Part shown: piece by piece, positions 41,761-50,262 of the stretch
How positions within the stretch are numbered: position 1 is the first letter of the stretch
Layout: every line of letters starts with the position of its first letter
DNA from: Arthrobacter sp. NicSoilB4
Lineage (GTDB): Bacteria > Actinomycetota > Actinomycetes > Actinomycetales > Micrococcaceae
DNA length: 64,000 bases
Direction of reading: 5' to 3'
Assembly: GCF_019977335.1 (NCBI RefSeq)
Contig: NZ_AP024653.1
Span: 3,472,001 to 3,536,000, forward strand
Program-made: the position numbers and the translations under genes
Notes under the pieces: model-generated
Told to the model about the DNA's origin: nothing
The model's input: the letters and a program-made list of their open reading frames with translations, nothing else
Database searches by the model: none

Positions 41761-42662
41761 GGCCTGGCCCCCTGCGGCACTTTCCTGCCCTGCACCGCCT
41801 GGTAGGTCTTGCGGAGGGCAGCGATCGAGGAATCATAGGACTGCTGGGCGACTCCGACGAACAGGCAGTCGATGACCATCATCTGGGCCATGCGGCTGCC
41901 GAGGGCGCCGGAGCGGAACGGACTCTCCCTCGCCGCCGTCGTGAGCACAACGTCGGCGGCCCGTGCCAGCGGCGAGTCGGCATGGTTCGTGATGGCGATG
42001 GTCCGGGCTCCGGCCTCGCCGGCGATCCGCATCGCCTCGACCGTGTCCAGCGTCGAGCCCGAGTGGGAGATGGCAACGGACACACAATCCGGGCCGAGCA
42101 GGGCGGCCGACGTGCTGGCCGAATGTGCGTCCGACCAGCTGTGCGCCGTCAGCCCGATCCGGTGCAGTTTCTGCTGGAGGTCCTGGCCCACCCAGGCGCT
42201 TGCGCCGACGCCGACGATGTCGATCCGCCGGGCGCCGGACAGGGCGGCCACGGCGTCCGAGAGCCGGGCGACATCCAGCGCCTCGGCAGTGTCCGCGATG
42301 GACATCGTTTCATTGAAGGCGATCTTGGACACGACGTCCTGCAGCGAGTCCGTCTTGGCAATGTCCTCATACATCTCGACAGCGACATTGGTGACAGCCT
42401 GCTCGCGGGTGGTCTCCCGGGCAAGGTCCATCCGGAAGTCGGAGTAGCCCTGGTATCCGATCCTTTTGTAGAACCGGACCACGGAGGTGGTGGAGGTCCC
42501 GCACTTCTCGGCGAGCCCGCCGATGGACAGCGTGGCCGCGAGGGCCGGTTCGGCGAGGACCGCATTGGCCACCGACTGCTCCGAGGTCCGCAGCGACGGC
42601 AGGGCCGACCGGATCCGGACCAGGACCGTCCGGGATGATTGGTGACCTGTCACGGCGCTCAT
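41757..42662 (-). CDS. MurR/RpiR-family transcriptional regulator
   Basis: The protein has about 302 residues: an RpiR-type helix-turn-helix (about 20-85, LSIGGLAEKCGTSTTSVVRFYKRIGYQGYSDFRMDL) and a SIS sugar-phosphate-binding domain (about 125-265, IDIVGVGASAWVGQDL, CVSIAISHSGSTLDTVEAMRI). The frame is open to 42725, but ATG 42662 has gagga upstream and keeps the normal N-terminus. It is transcribed with nagA and divergently from murQ. MurR-type regulators sense MurNAc-6-P or GlcNAc-6-P; two operator-like repeats lie at 42706-42753 between the divergent operons. It is expected to control both. Confidence 0.9.
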   Translation of the reverse strand: MSAVTGHQSSRTVLVRIRSALPSLRTSEQSVANAVLAEPALAATLSIGGLAEKCGTSTTSVVRFYKRIGYQGYSDFRMDLARETTREQAVTNVAVEMYEDIAKTDSLQDVVSKIAFNETMSIADTAEALDVARLSDAVAALSGARRIDIVGVGASAWVGQDLQQKLHRIGLTAHSWSDAHSASTSAALLGPDCVSVAISHSGSTLDTVEAMRIAGEAGARTIAITNHADSPLARAADVVLTTAARESPFRSGALGSRMAQMMVIDCLFVGVAQQSYDSSIAALRKTYQAVQGRKVPQGARP

Positions 42663-42705
42663 CAGAAGCCATCCTCTAGCTGGTGGGCGGGGCGGAAACC
42701 CCGCA

Positions 42706-42753
42706 TGTAAGTAGGTTACACACAACGATGCTCATCTGTAAGTGTTTGACACA
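42706..42753. promoter_or_regulatory. Pair of RpiR-type operator repeats
   Basis: tgtaagtaggttacaca (42706-42722) and tgtaagtgtttgacaca (42737-42753) match at 13 of 17 positions and start 31 bases apart, close to three helical turns. The first contains a perfect tgtaa-N5-ttaca palindrome. They lie between the regulator and murQ genes, the second overlapping the -35 of the murQ promoter. Confidence 0.6.
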
Positions 42754-42774
42754 TAGGGGTTGAGGCCGTAAGTT
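42746..42774 (+). promoter_or_regulatory. Sigma-70-type promoter for the murQ operon
   Basis: ttgaca at 42746-42751 and taagtt at 42769-42774 are separated by 17 bases, 37 bases before the murQ ATG. The -35 hexamer lies inside the second operator repeat, so bound regulator would block RNA polymerase. Confidence 0.55.
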
Positions 42775-42810
42775 CTCCGGTGACGGGGATCACAAACCGT
42801 CTTTCGAGAG

Positions 42811-43752
42811 ATGGGAACCCTTGTGAGTTCAGAAAACCACGCCAGCGCGCAATTGGGCAGCGCTTGGCTGGACATCAGCACTGAGGTGAGAAACCCCCGC
42901 ACTTTGGACCTGGATCAGCGCACCACCCTCGGCATCCTGGAGGCGCTCAACGACGAGGACCGCACCGCACCGGACGCCGTACGCCAGGTCCTGCCGGTGA
43001 TGGCCCTGCTGGTCGAGGCCGCCGCGCATGCGGTAGCCAATGGCGGACGCGTGCACTACTTCGGCGCCGGCACGTCCGGCAGGCTCGGGATCATCGACGC
43101 AGCAGAGCTGATGCCGACGTTCAATCTGGCCGAGGGCGTGGTCATCGCCCACCATGCCGGCGGCTCGAAGGCCCTCATCCGGGCCGTCGAGAACCTTGAG
43201 GACTCCTGGGGCGCCGGCCTCGCCGACGCGGCCGAGGTCCGGGCCGGCGACGTCGTAATCGGCATCGCAGCCTCCGGGCGCACCCCGTACGTCGGCGGCG
43301 CCCTGGACCGCGCCCGCCAGCTGGGCGTTCCGACCGCGCTCATGACCTGCGCCGTCAACCCCGAGCTCGGGCCGCTGGCCGACTTCGTGATGGTCGCCGA
43401 CACCGGCGCCGAGGCCCTGGCCGGCTCCACCCGCCTCAAGGCGGGCACCGCCCAGAAGATGATGCTCAACAGCTTCTCGACCGCCCTCATGATCCGGCTC
43501 GGCAAAACGTGGTCGAACCTGATGGTCTCCGTCCTCGCCACCAACGAAAAGCTCCGGGCACGGACTGTCCGCATCCTGATGGAAGCAACAGGGCAGGACG
43601 AGGAGCACTGCCGGACCGCCCTGGCGGCGGCCGGGGGCGATCTCAAGGTGGCCCTGGTGTCGATGCTGACCGGCTCCGGCCCGGCACGTTCCCGGGACGC
43701 CGTCGACGCCGCCGGCGGCGTGCGCGCCGCCGTCGAATCCCTCACGGTTTAG
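42811..43752 (+). CDS. murQ: N-acetylmuramic acid 6-phosphate etherase
   Basis: The 313-residue protein shows MurQ signatures: a SIS domain with RVHYFGAGTSGRLGIIDAAELMPTF (active-site Glu), GDVVIGIAASGRTPYVGGAL and RLKAGTAQKMMLNSFST. A C-terminal helical domain follows. It cleaves the lactyl ether of MurNAc-6-P to give GlcNAc-6-P and D-lactate, feeding NagA and NagB encoded in the same regulon. ATG 42811 is used; GTG 42823 (gatggga upstream) is an alternative. It is the first gene of the operon that continues with the sugar-binding protein. A promoter and two operators lie directly upstream. Confidence 0.95.
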   Translation: MGTLVSSENHASAQLGSAWLDISTEVRNPRTLDLDQRTTLGILEALNDEDRTAPDAVRQVLPVMALLVEAAAHAVANGGRVHYFGAGTSGRLGIIDAAELMPTFNLAEGVVIAHHAGGSKALIRAVENLEDSWGAGLADAAEVRAGDVVIGIAASGRTPYVGGALDRARQLGVPTALMTCAVNPELGPLADFVMVADTGAEALAGSTRLKAGTAQKMMLNSFSTALMIRLGKTWSNLMVSVLATNEKLRARTVRILMEATGQDEEHCRTALAAAGGDLKVALVSMLTGSGPARSRDAVDAAGGVRAAVESLTV

Positions 43753-43826
43753 CACGTCCGGATCCGCATCCGCATAACCCAACAGATCTTCGTATCACCG
43801 CACCCTCCGACCAGAAGGATCACACA

Positions 43827-45134
43827 ATGAAGGTACGACCCAGGCACCTGATCGCGGCACTTTCGCTCGCCATGTTGCCGATCACCGCCTGCGCGCCCGG
43901 CTCCTCGTCGACCGCAACGGACAAAGCCGCCGGAAACAGCGTCGCGGGGTGCGCCTCGCCCGAGACGCTGAAGGTCTGGTCCTGGCGGCCCGAGGACGTG
44001 GAGGCCTACAAGAAGATCTTCGCCGCCTACGAGGAGAAGAACTGCGTCAAGGTCGACTTCCAGGCCTTCAAGAACACGGAATACAACCAGATCCTCTCCA
44101 CCGGGCTGACCGGCAGCAACGGCCCCGACGTCGTCCAGGCCCGCGCCTACGGCGCACTGCAGCCGCTGATCGCCGGCGGCAACCTCACCGACATCACCGG
44201 CAAGGTCGAGGGCCTGGACAGCATGGACAAGACCATCGTCACCGGCGCCCAGGGCAAGGCCGACGGCAAGACCTACGGCGTCCCCTTCGCCACCCAGACG
44301 ATGCAGGTCTTCTACAACAAGAAGATCTTCAAGGAAGAGGGCATCGAGGTCCCCAAGACCTGGGACGACTTCATCAAGGTCAACGAAAAGATCCAGGGTT
44401 CCGGCATGACCCCGCTTGCCGTCGGTGCCAAGGACGCCTGGATGATGCCGTTCATCCACGACATCTTCGGCTCGGCCGAGTACGGCGGCAAGGACTTCCG
44501 CGACGCCGTCCAGGCCGGGAAGAAGACCTTCACCGACGCCAAGTACGTCAGCTCGGTCCAGAACCTGAAGGACCTGCAGGGCTTTATGCCCAAGGACGTC
44601 GTGGGCGTAAGCTACACCGACGCCCAGGTCCTGTTCACCAACGAGCAGGCCGCCATGTTCCCGGGCGGCTCGTTCGAACTCGGCTTCTTCCAGAAGCAGA
44701 ACCCGGACCTTGACCTCGGTGTCTTCCAGGTCCCCGTCCGGAACGGCTCCGCCTCCCCGAAGCCGGTCTCGGCCGCCTACGCCGACGGCAACTGGGCCAT
44801 CAACGCCAAGTCCCCGAAGCAGGAAGCTTCCCTGAAGCTGCTGCAGTGGATGGCGAGCAAGGAATTCGGCCAGCACGTCGTGGATGACCTCAAGCAGTTC
44901 TCCCCGGTTGCCGGCGTCACCTTCAACGACCCGGTCATGAAGGAAATCTGGGACCTCTACCAGACCAGCCCCGCGCCGTACACGCTGCTGGTCGACTTCC
45001 GCTACGGCACGCCCTCCGGCACCGACCTGATGGGATCCGGCGTCCAGGAACTGTTCCTCGGCAGCAAGGACGCCGCCGGCGTCGCGCAGAAGGTCCAGGA
45101 CGGAGTCTCCCAGTGGTTCAAGCCGACCAGCTGA
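43827..45134 (+). CDS. ABC transporter sugar-binding lipoprotein
   Basis: The 435-residue precursor has a lipoprotein signal (residues 1-22) with lipobox LPITAC. The mature part is a family-1 extracellular solute-binding protein: LKVWSWRPEDVEAYKKIFAAYE, GPDVVQARAYG, YGVPFATQTMQVFYNKKIFKE (typical hinge region), AMFPGGSFELGFF and SAAYADGNWAINAKS. ATG 43827 with agaagga upstream is chosen although the frame is open further back. It delivers a mono- or disaccharide, probably GlcNAc, MurNAc or chitin/peptidoglycan fragments given the operon, to the two permeases encoded next. No ATPase gene is present, so a shared MsiK-type ATPase is likely. Confidence 0.92.
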   Translation: MKVRPRHLIAALSLAMLPITACAPGSSSTATDKAAGNSVAGCASPETLKVWSWRPEDVEAYKKIFAAYEEKNCVKVDFQAFKNTEYNQILSTGLTGSNGPDVVQARAYGALQPLIAGGNLTDITGKVEGLDSMDKTIVTGAQGKADGKTYGVPFATQTMQVFYNKKIFKEEGIEVPKTWDDFIKVNEKIQGSGMTPLAVGAKDAWMMPFIHDIFGSAEYGGKDFRDAVQAGKKTFTDAKYVSSVQNLKDLQGFMPKDVVGVSYTDAQVLFTNEQAAMFPGGSFELGFFQKQNPDLDLGVFQVPVRNGSASPKPVSAAYADGNWAINAKSPKQEASLKLLQWMASKEFGQHVVDDLKQFSPVAGVTFNDPVMKEIWDLYQTSPAPYTLLVDFRYGTPSGTDLMGSGVQELFLGSKDAAGVAQKVQDGVSQWFKPTS

Positions 45135-46078
45135 CCCGCCCCAAGCCGCGCAAGCGCAGTCCCCGCCCGGCGGGGACTGTGCTTGGCTGGCCGGCGACTG
45201 TAATCTTCCTTGCCCCCGCGGTGATCATCTTCTCCGTCTTCGTGCTGTACCCGATGATCACCGCCTTCAGCTACTCCTTCTTCGACTGGCAGGGCACCGC
45301 CCGCGGCGCGTTCTCCGGCGTCGAGAACTTCTTCACCCTGTTCACGGCGGAGCCGTTCAAGTCGGAGCTGCCGCGGGCACTGATGCACAACCTCCTGCTC
45401 TTCGCCGGCGCCATGGTCTTCCAGAACACCGTCGGGCTGGCCATCGCCTCGTTCCTGTACAAGCGCAGGCGCTTCAAGAAGCTGTTCCAGACGCTCTACA
45501 CGCTGCCGTACCTCGTCAGCCCGCTGGTCATCGGCTACCTGTGGACCCTGCTGCTCTCGCCCCTGTTCGGGCCGGTCAACGCGCTGCTCAAGGCGATCGG
45601 CCTGGGCGAGCTGGCGCAGCCCTGGCTGGGCCAGCCGTCCACGGCACTCTGGGTGATCGTGCTCGTCACCGCCTGGCAGTGGCTCGGCTTCCCGATCCTG
45701 CTCTACGGCGCCGCCCTCGGCGGCATCCCGGAGGAACTGACCGAGGCGGCGTCGCTCGACGGCGCGACGGCGTGGCAGCGCTTCCGCTCGATCACGCTGC
45801 CGCTGCTGACCTCGGCGATCGGCACGGTCAGCATCCTGACCTTCATCGGGTCCATGGAAGCGCTGGCGCTGCCGTACGCCATGGGCGGGTCCACCGGTTC
45901 ACCGGCCGGAGCCACCGACGTCCTGTCGCTGATGTTCTACCGGACCGCCTTTGAATCCGGGGCATCAAACGCGATCGGGGTCTCCTCGGCCCTGGCCACG
46001 CTGCTGTTCCTCTTCATCTTCGGCGTGGCGCTGCTCTTCACGTCAATCATCCGACGCAGGGAAAGGAAACTCTCCTGA
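45113..46078 (+). CDS. ABC sugar transporter permease (MalF-like)
   Basis: The 321-residue membrane protein has six helices. The start is LGWPATVIFLAPAVIIFSVFVLYPMI. The permease EAA loop, which contacts the ATPase, is EELTEAASLDGATAWQRFRSITLPLL. The GTG start at 45113 overlaps the binding-protein gene by 22 bases, and the stop overlaps the next start (tgatg), so the importer genes are translationally coupled. It forms a heterodimer with the MalG-like permease. Confidence 0.92.
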   Translation: MVQADQLTRPKPRKRSPRPAGTVLGWPATVIFLAPAVIIFSVFVLYPMITAFSYSFFDWQGTARGAFSGVENFFTLFTAEPFKSELPRALMHNLLLFAGAMVFQNTVGLAIASFLYKRRRFKKLFQTLYTLPYLVSPLVIGYLWTLLLSPLFGPVNALLKAIGLGELAQPWLGQPSTALWVIVLVTAWQWLGFPILLYGAALGGIPEELTEAASLDGATAWQRFRSITLPLLTSAIGTVSILTFIGSMEALALPYAMGGSTGSPAGATDVLSLMFYRTAFESGASNAIGVSSALATLLFLFIFGVALLFTSIIRRRERKLS

Positions 46079-46974
46079 TGAGTCTCCTGACAGAGAAAAA
46101 GCCCGCCGCCGGGCTGCCGGCGCCGGAACCGAAGCGCCGCCAGCCGGCGCTCAGGAAGGGTGCGGCCGGCCGGTTCGCCGTCTCGGGCTTCCTCTGGGTC
46201 TACGCGGTCATCGCCGTCGCGCCCCTCCTGGTCATGGTCTTCAGCTCGCTGCGGACCACCCGCGAGATGGCGCGGAACCCGCTGGCACTGCCGTTGAACC
46301 CCAACTTCGGCAGCTACACCAAGGCCTGGGTGCAGGCGTCCTTCGGGACCTTCTTCGCGAACTCCCTGCTGGTGACCATCGGCTCGGTGCTGATCTCCAC
46401 CATCGTCTCGCTGCTGGCGGCCTACGCGCTGGCACGGAGCAGGTCCCGGGTCACCGCCATCATCGAGGCCGTCTTCCTGTCCGGCCTGATGCTCCCGGTC
46501 TACCTGGCCATCCTCCCGGTGTTCTACCTGCTGGACGCGATGGGCCTGGTGGACAACAAGCTCGGCCTGATCATGGTGTACGCGGCGCTGAGCATCCCGT
46601 TCTCGGTGTTTGTGCTGACATCGTTCTTCCGGCAGCTTCCGCTGGAACTGGAGGAAGCGGCGCGGATCGACGGCGCCGGCAGCTTCACGATGTTCTGGCA
46701 CATCATGCTGCCGCTGGTGAAACCGGCGATCGCGACCGTCGTCGTCTTCCGGTTCGTGCCGATCTGGAACGACTTCTTCTACCCGCTGATCCTGATGCGC
46801 TCCAAGGAGAACTACACGCTGCCGGTTGGGCTCACCACGTTCTTCGGGGAGTACCAGACCGACTGGCCCACCCTGTTCGCCGGGCTGGTCATTGCCACCA
46901 TCCCGCTCGTGGTGCTCTTCCTCGTCGCCACCAAGCAGATTGTCGCCGGCCTCACGGCCGGCATGAGCAAATGA
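46078..46974 (+). CDS. ABC sugar transporter permease (MalG-like)
   Basis: The 298-residue, six-helix permease has an N-terminal tail rich in Lys/Pro/Ala, then FLWVYAVIAVAPLLVMVFSSLRTTREM, and the EAA loop LELEEAARIDGAGSFTMFWHIMLPLVKPA. It ends GLTAGMSK, a usual CUT1 finish. It overlaps both neighbours (tgatg before, atga after). No cognate ATP-hydrolysing subunit is encoded in the window. Confidence 0.92.
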   Translation: MSLLTEKKPAAGLPAPEPKRRQPALRKGAAGRFAVSGFLWVYAVIAVAPLLVMVFSSLRTTREMARNPLALPLNPNFGSYTKAWVQASFGTFFANSLLVTIGSVLISTIVSLLAAYALARSRSRVTAIIEAVFLSGLMLPVYLAILPVFYLLDAMGLVDNKLGLIMVYAALSIPFSVFVLTSFFRQLPLELEEAARIDGAGSFTMFWHIMLPLVKPAIATVVVFRFVPIWNDFFYPLILMRSKENYTLPVGLTTFFGEYQTDWPTLFAGLVIATIPLVVLFLVATKQIVAGLTAGMSK

Positions 46975-47954
46975 GTGCCGTGCAGAGCGAGTGGATTCTC
47001 GGCCTGGACATCGGCGGCAGCGGGAGCCGGGCGGCGCTGCAGCGCGTCGACGCCGCTGGCGAACCGCCGACGAGTTTCACGGGGGCCAGGATCGAGGTCG
47101 GCGCGGCCGGCATCGCGCTGCCGGCCATCCTGGCGTCCCTTCTGCCGCAGGCCCTGCACGCCGTCGCGGAGCGCGGCGGCAAGCTCCTGGCCGCCGGCGT
47201 CGGGATGAGCGGGCTGCTCAGCCTCACGGCCGGCACCGACGACGCCCACCGCGCCCTCCACGCCCAGCTGGGTCCCATCCCCGTCGCCCTGGCCTCGGAC
47301 GCCGTCACGTCGCTCGTGGGCGGCCTCGGCATCGGCGGCGGGGCCGTGGTGTCCGCCGGCACCGGCGTCGTTGGCCTGGGCACCGACTTCAGCCGGTGCT
47401 GGCACCGCGTGGACGGCTGGGGGCATGTCCTCGGCGATCTGGGCAGCGGAAGCTGGATCGGCACCGCCGGGCTCCGGGCCGCCCTCGCCGCGCACGACGG
47501 CCGGCCCGGCGGATCGCCCGCCCTGCTGGCGTCACTGCGCGAACGCTGGGGCGCACCGGAGGAGCTTCCCCGGAAGATTTACACCCGGGACGACCGTGCG
47601 GGTGTCCTCGCGGCCTTCGCGAAGGATGTGGCCGGGGCCGCGCACGACGGCGACGCCGTCGCCGCCGGCATCTGGACGCGCGCGGGGTCGCTGCTCGCAG
47701 ACAACCTCGCCGCCGCGCTCGGCTCCGGGGTCCCGCCCGTCGCAACGTACACCGGCGGGCTGTTCGACGCCGGGGAGCTGCTCCTCGAGCCGCTGGCCGA
47801 GCGCTTCCGCGAGATCCGCCCCGACGCCGAGCTGCGCCCGCCGCTCGGCGGTTCCCTCGACGGAGCCCTGGCCCTCGCCCGTGAACTGCTCCGGGCACCC
47901 GCCACCTTCCCGGACCAGGAGCCGTACCTGACCTCCCGGCGGGTGAATCCATGA
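46971..47954 (+). CDS. N-acetylhexosamine kinase, BadF/BadG-type ATPase fold
   Basis: The protein has about 327 residues with the actin-like ATPase phosphate loops ILGLDIGGSGSRAAL (P1), ALASDAVTSLVGGLG and GGGAVVSAGTGVVGLG (P2), GHVLGDLGSGSWIG and a late GGLFDAG adenosine motif. This is the layout of GlcNAc kinases of the BadF/NagK/MurK group. The ATG at 46971 overlaps the permease stop. It phosphorylates the imported amino sugar (GlcNAc or MurNAc) to the 6-phosphate for MurQ, NanE, NagA and NagB. The exact sugar preference cannot be read from the sequence. Confidence 0.88.
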   Translation: MSAVQSEWILGLDIGGSGSRAALQRVDAAGEPPTSFTGARIEVGAAGIALPAILASLLPQALHAVAERGGKLLAAGVGMSGLLSLTAGTDDAHRALHAQLGPIPVALASDAVTSLVGGLGIGGGAVVSAGTGVVGLGTDFSRCWHRVDGWGHVLGDLGSGSWIGTAGLRAALAAHDGRPGGSPALLASLRERWGAPEELPRKIYTRDDRAGVLAAFAKDVAGAAHDGDAVAAGIWTRAGSLLADNLAAALGSGVPPVATYTGGLFDAGELLLEPLAERFREIRPDAELRPPLGGSLDGALALARELLRAPATFPDQEPYLTSRRVNP

Positions 47955-48649
47955 CCCCGCACGCGGCGCTCATCAAGTCGCTTATGGGCCGGCTGATCGT
48001 GTCCTGCCAGGCCAGGACCGGCAACCCGCTGTACGGTCCGGTCCACATTTCTGCCCTTGCACTCGCCGCCGAACAGGGCGGCGCGGCCGCGCTCCGCGTC
48101 CAGGGCGAAGAGGACATCCGCGCCGTCAAGGCACGGTGCACACTGCCGGTCATCGGCATCCGCAAGGTCTTTGACGCAGGCCCCGTCTACATCACGCCCA
48201 CCTTCGCCGACGCGGCGGTCATCGTCGAGGCCGGCGCCGATATCGTGGCCCTCGATGCGACGCTCCGCCCCCGGAAGGGCCCGGATTCCGCGGGGGAACT
48301 GATCCGGCGCATCCGCGGCGAACTCGGGGTGCCGGTGATGGCCGACGTCGACTCCCTCGCCGCCGCACAGGCCGCGGCCGCAGCGGGAGCGGAACTCATC
48401 GCGACAACCCTCGCCGGGTACACGTCGGACGCACCGCCGCCGGCGGGCCCGGATTTTGCGTTGCTGGAACAGCTCTGGGCCGCCGTGAATGTCCCCGTCG
48501 TCGCCGAGGGCAGGTTCTGGGAACCCGGCCAGGTGGAGGATGCGTTCCTGCTCGGCGCGAGCGCCGTGGTGATCGGCACCGCCGTCACGAACCCGATGCG
48601 CATTACTGAACGATTTGTCCGCTCCACGCCCGCGCACAGCCAGGGCTGA
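47951..48649 (+). CDS. nanE: N-acetylmannosamine-6-phosphate 2-epimerase
   Basis: The 232-residue TIM-barrel enzyme has NanE signatures: GRLIVSCQARTGNPLYGP, ALRVQGEEDIRAVK, LPVIGIRK, DIVALDATLRPR and VPVVAEGRFWEP. It converts ManNAc-6-P to GlcNAc-6-P, letting the operon also use ManNAc/sialic-acid-derived sugar. Its start overlaps the kinase stop by 4 bases (atga). It lies 10 bases before nagB. Confidence 0.92.
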   Translation: MTPHAALIKSLMGRLIVSCQARTGNPLYGPVHISALALAAEQGGAAALRVQGEEDIRAVKARCTLPVIGIRKVFDAGPVYITPTFADAAVIVEAGADIVALDATLRPRKGPDSAGELIRRIRGELGVPVMADVDSLAAAQAAAAAGAELIATTLAGYTSDAPPPAGPDFALLEQLWAAVNVPVVAEGRFWEPGQVEDAFLLGASAVVIGTAVTNPMRITERFVRSTPAHSQG

Positions 48650-48659
48650 GGAATTACCT

Positions 48660-49433
48660 GTGAGGATCATCGCAACAGATACCGCAGCGGAGGCCGGCTT
48701 CACTGCCGCACTACTCGTCGCTGCGCTCGTTACGGCCCAGCCGACGGCGGTCCTCGGCCTGGCCACAGGTTCCTCACCCCAGACCCTGTACGAGGCGCTG
48801 GAACGGGAGAACGTGGATCTGCGCCGCGTCCGCGCGTTCTCCCTGGACGAGTACCTGGGCCTTGGGCACGCCGACCCCGAGAGCTACGCCCAGACCATCA
48901 GGCGGGACGTGGTCGAGCGCCTGGGCCTGGATCCCGCCCTGGTCCGCACCCCTGACGGCCTGGCGGACGACCCGCGCCAGGAGGCGGCGGAGTATGAGCG
49001 AAGCATCCGGGACGCGGGCGGAATCGATCTCCAGATCCTCGGGATCGGTTCCAACGGGCATCTCGCGTTCAACGAGCCGCCATCCGCGTTCGATTCCCGG
49101 ACCCGGGTGGTCGAACTGGCGCAGAGAACGCGCCAGGACAACGCGAGGTTCTTTAGGGCTGCGGCGGACGTCCCCACCCACGCCATCACGCAGGGCCTGG
49201 GAACAATCTTCGAGGCACGGCAGCTATTGCTCATCGCCCACGGCGAGGGCAAGGCCCAAGCCGTGGCGCGCGCCGTGGAAGGCCCCGTGACGGAAGATTT
49301 TCCAGCGTCGTTGATCCAGCGCCACCCCCGCGCCACACTCGTCCTGGATGGGGCCGCTGCAAGCCGTCTCCAGCCCGGCGCCCTGGCCACAGCAGCCTGC
49401 GGGGCACAGTTGAGAAGCCGGGTGTCGCCCTAA
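48660..49433 (+). CDS. nagB: Glucosamine-6-phosphate deaminase
   Basis: The protein has about 257 residues with LGLATGSSPQTLYEAL, the catalytic Asp in AFSLDEYLGL and the signature LQILGIGSNGHLAFNEPPS. It isomerises and deaminates GlcN-6-P to fructose-6-P and ammonia, the exit to glycolysis. The frame begins at 48615, but GTG 48660 follows gctgagg and starts at the conserved VRIIATDT. It is the last gene of the murQ operon; no clear terminator follows before the accessory gene at 49482. Confidence 0.94.
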   Translation: MRIIATDTAAEAGFTAALLVAALVTAQPTAVLGLATGSSPQTLYEALERENVDLRRVRAFSLDEYLGLGHADPESYAQTIRRDVVERLGLDPALVRTPDGLADDPRQEAAEYERSIRDAGGIDLQILGIGSNGHLAFNEPPSAFDSRTRVVELAQRTRQDNARFFRAAADVPTHAITQGLGTIFEARQLLLIAHGEGKAQAVARAVEGPVTEDFPASLIQRHPRATLVLDGAAASRLQPGALATAACGAQLRSRVSP

Positions 49434-49481
49434 ACCTCCGCCACGTGAACAATCGACGACGGCCGCGTCCACTTACATAGA

Positions 49482-50183
49482 TTAGTGGCCGCGCTCATCC
49501 CCTAGCCTTTCGTGCCAGGGGATTGGATCGGCCGGGATTGGTATCAGTCCACCACCTGATAATTTCAGATCATTTATGATTTCCACTCGTTCAGAACTGG
49601 CGGTTGTCCGCGGCCAAGCCTCACAAGCCGATATGAGCTTTTTGACGCGTTCACGAAGTTCGGCGTGGGCCTTTTGTCGCTGCTCCGTCGTGGTGCCAGT
49701 GTGGCGAGCGAGCTTTCCGGCATTAGCGATCCAGTAAGGCCATGGCGTCAGCGTCCGAAAGAGTTCCGCATATTTGGATTCGAATTTCCAAGCTACGATT
49801 GCCGCTGACATTCGACGGCGGACCGTCTCCATAGCTTCGACATCTTCCAACACCGCATCCATCATGTCTTGGGCGGCGACAACCAGGTTAGCGATAATTT
49901 CATTTTCCCGGGCACGGGAAGCTGCCTGATGCTGAGTCTCTGTGACTTCCCACTGCTGCCTTAGCTGCTCGTGGGCAAAGTAGGACTGCTGCTGCAACTG
50001 CTGTGCTGCAATTTGTGATTGACGTCGATTTGCGAGAAAAACGACCATCAGCGATACCACACCACCAATAACTGCGGCCACGAAAGCTCCAACGGTTCCA
50101 CTCCACAGCTGTATCCAGTCAGAAGGTTTCAAGTTCACCAGCATCCTGGTGAACCACGCGAGGTGTCCGACAAGGTCGTTCAT
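49482..50183 (-). CDS. Membrane-anchored coiled-coil protein, unknown function
   Basis: The 233-residue protein has one or two hydrophobic segments near the N-terminus (about 29-50, GTVGAFVAAVIGGVVSLMVVFL). A Gln-rich coiled coil (about 53-95, QIAAQQLQQQSYFAHEQLRQQW) is followed by a helical cytosolic domain. No family was recognised. Codon use is less GC-biased than in nagB before it or the ABC exporter after it, so it is probably accessory DNA placed exactly at the 3' end of the exporter gene (79 bases downstream of its stop). Confidence 0.6.
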   Translation of the reverse strand: MNDLVGHLAWFTRMLVNLKPSDWIQLWSGTVGAFVAAVIGGVVSLMVVFLANRRQSQIAAQQLQQQSYFAHEQLRQQWEVTETQHQAASRARENEIIANLVVAAQDMMDAVLEDVEAMETVRRRMSAAIVAWKFESKYAELFRTLTPWPYWIANAGKLARHTGTTTEQRQKAHAELRERVKKLISACEAWPRTTASSERVEIINDLKLSGGGLIPIPADPIPWHERLGDERGH

Positions 50184-50262
50184 TTAGGGTGCCTTAAGAT
50201 AATCAGGATGGATCCCCACACCATATAGATATCGTGCGTCCGGGCGAAATTGAAGGTAAGCC

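Noticed and set aside
43509..43826. N-terminal extension of the sugar-binding protein frame into murQ
   Set aside because: The extension is an Arg-rich shadow of the murQ 3' end; ATG 43827 has a ribosome-binding site and begins a lipoprotein signal.
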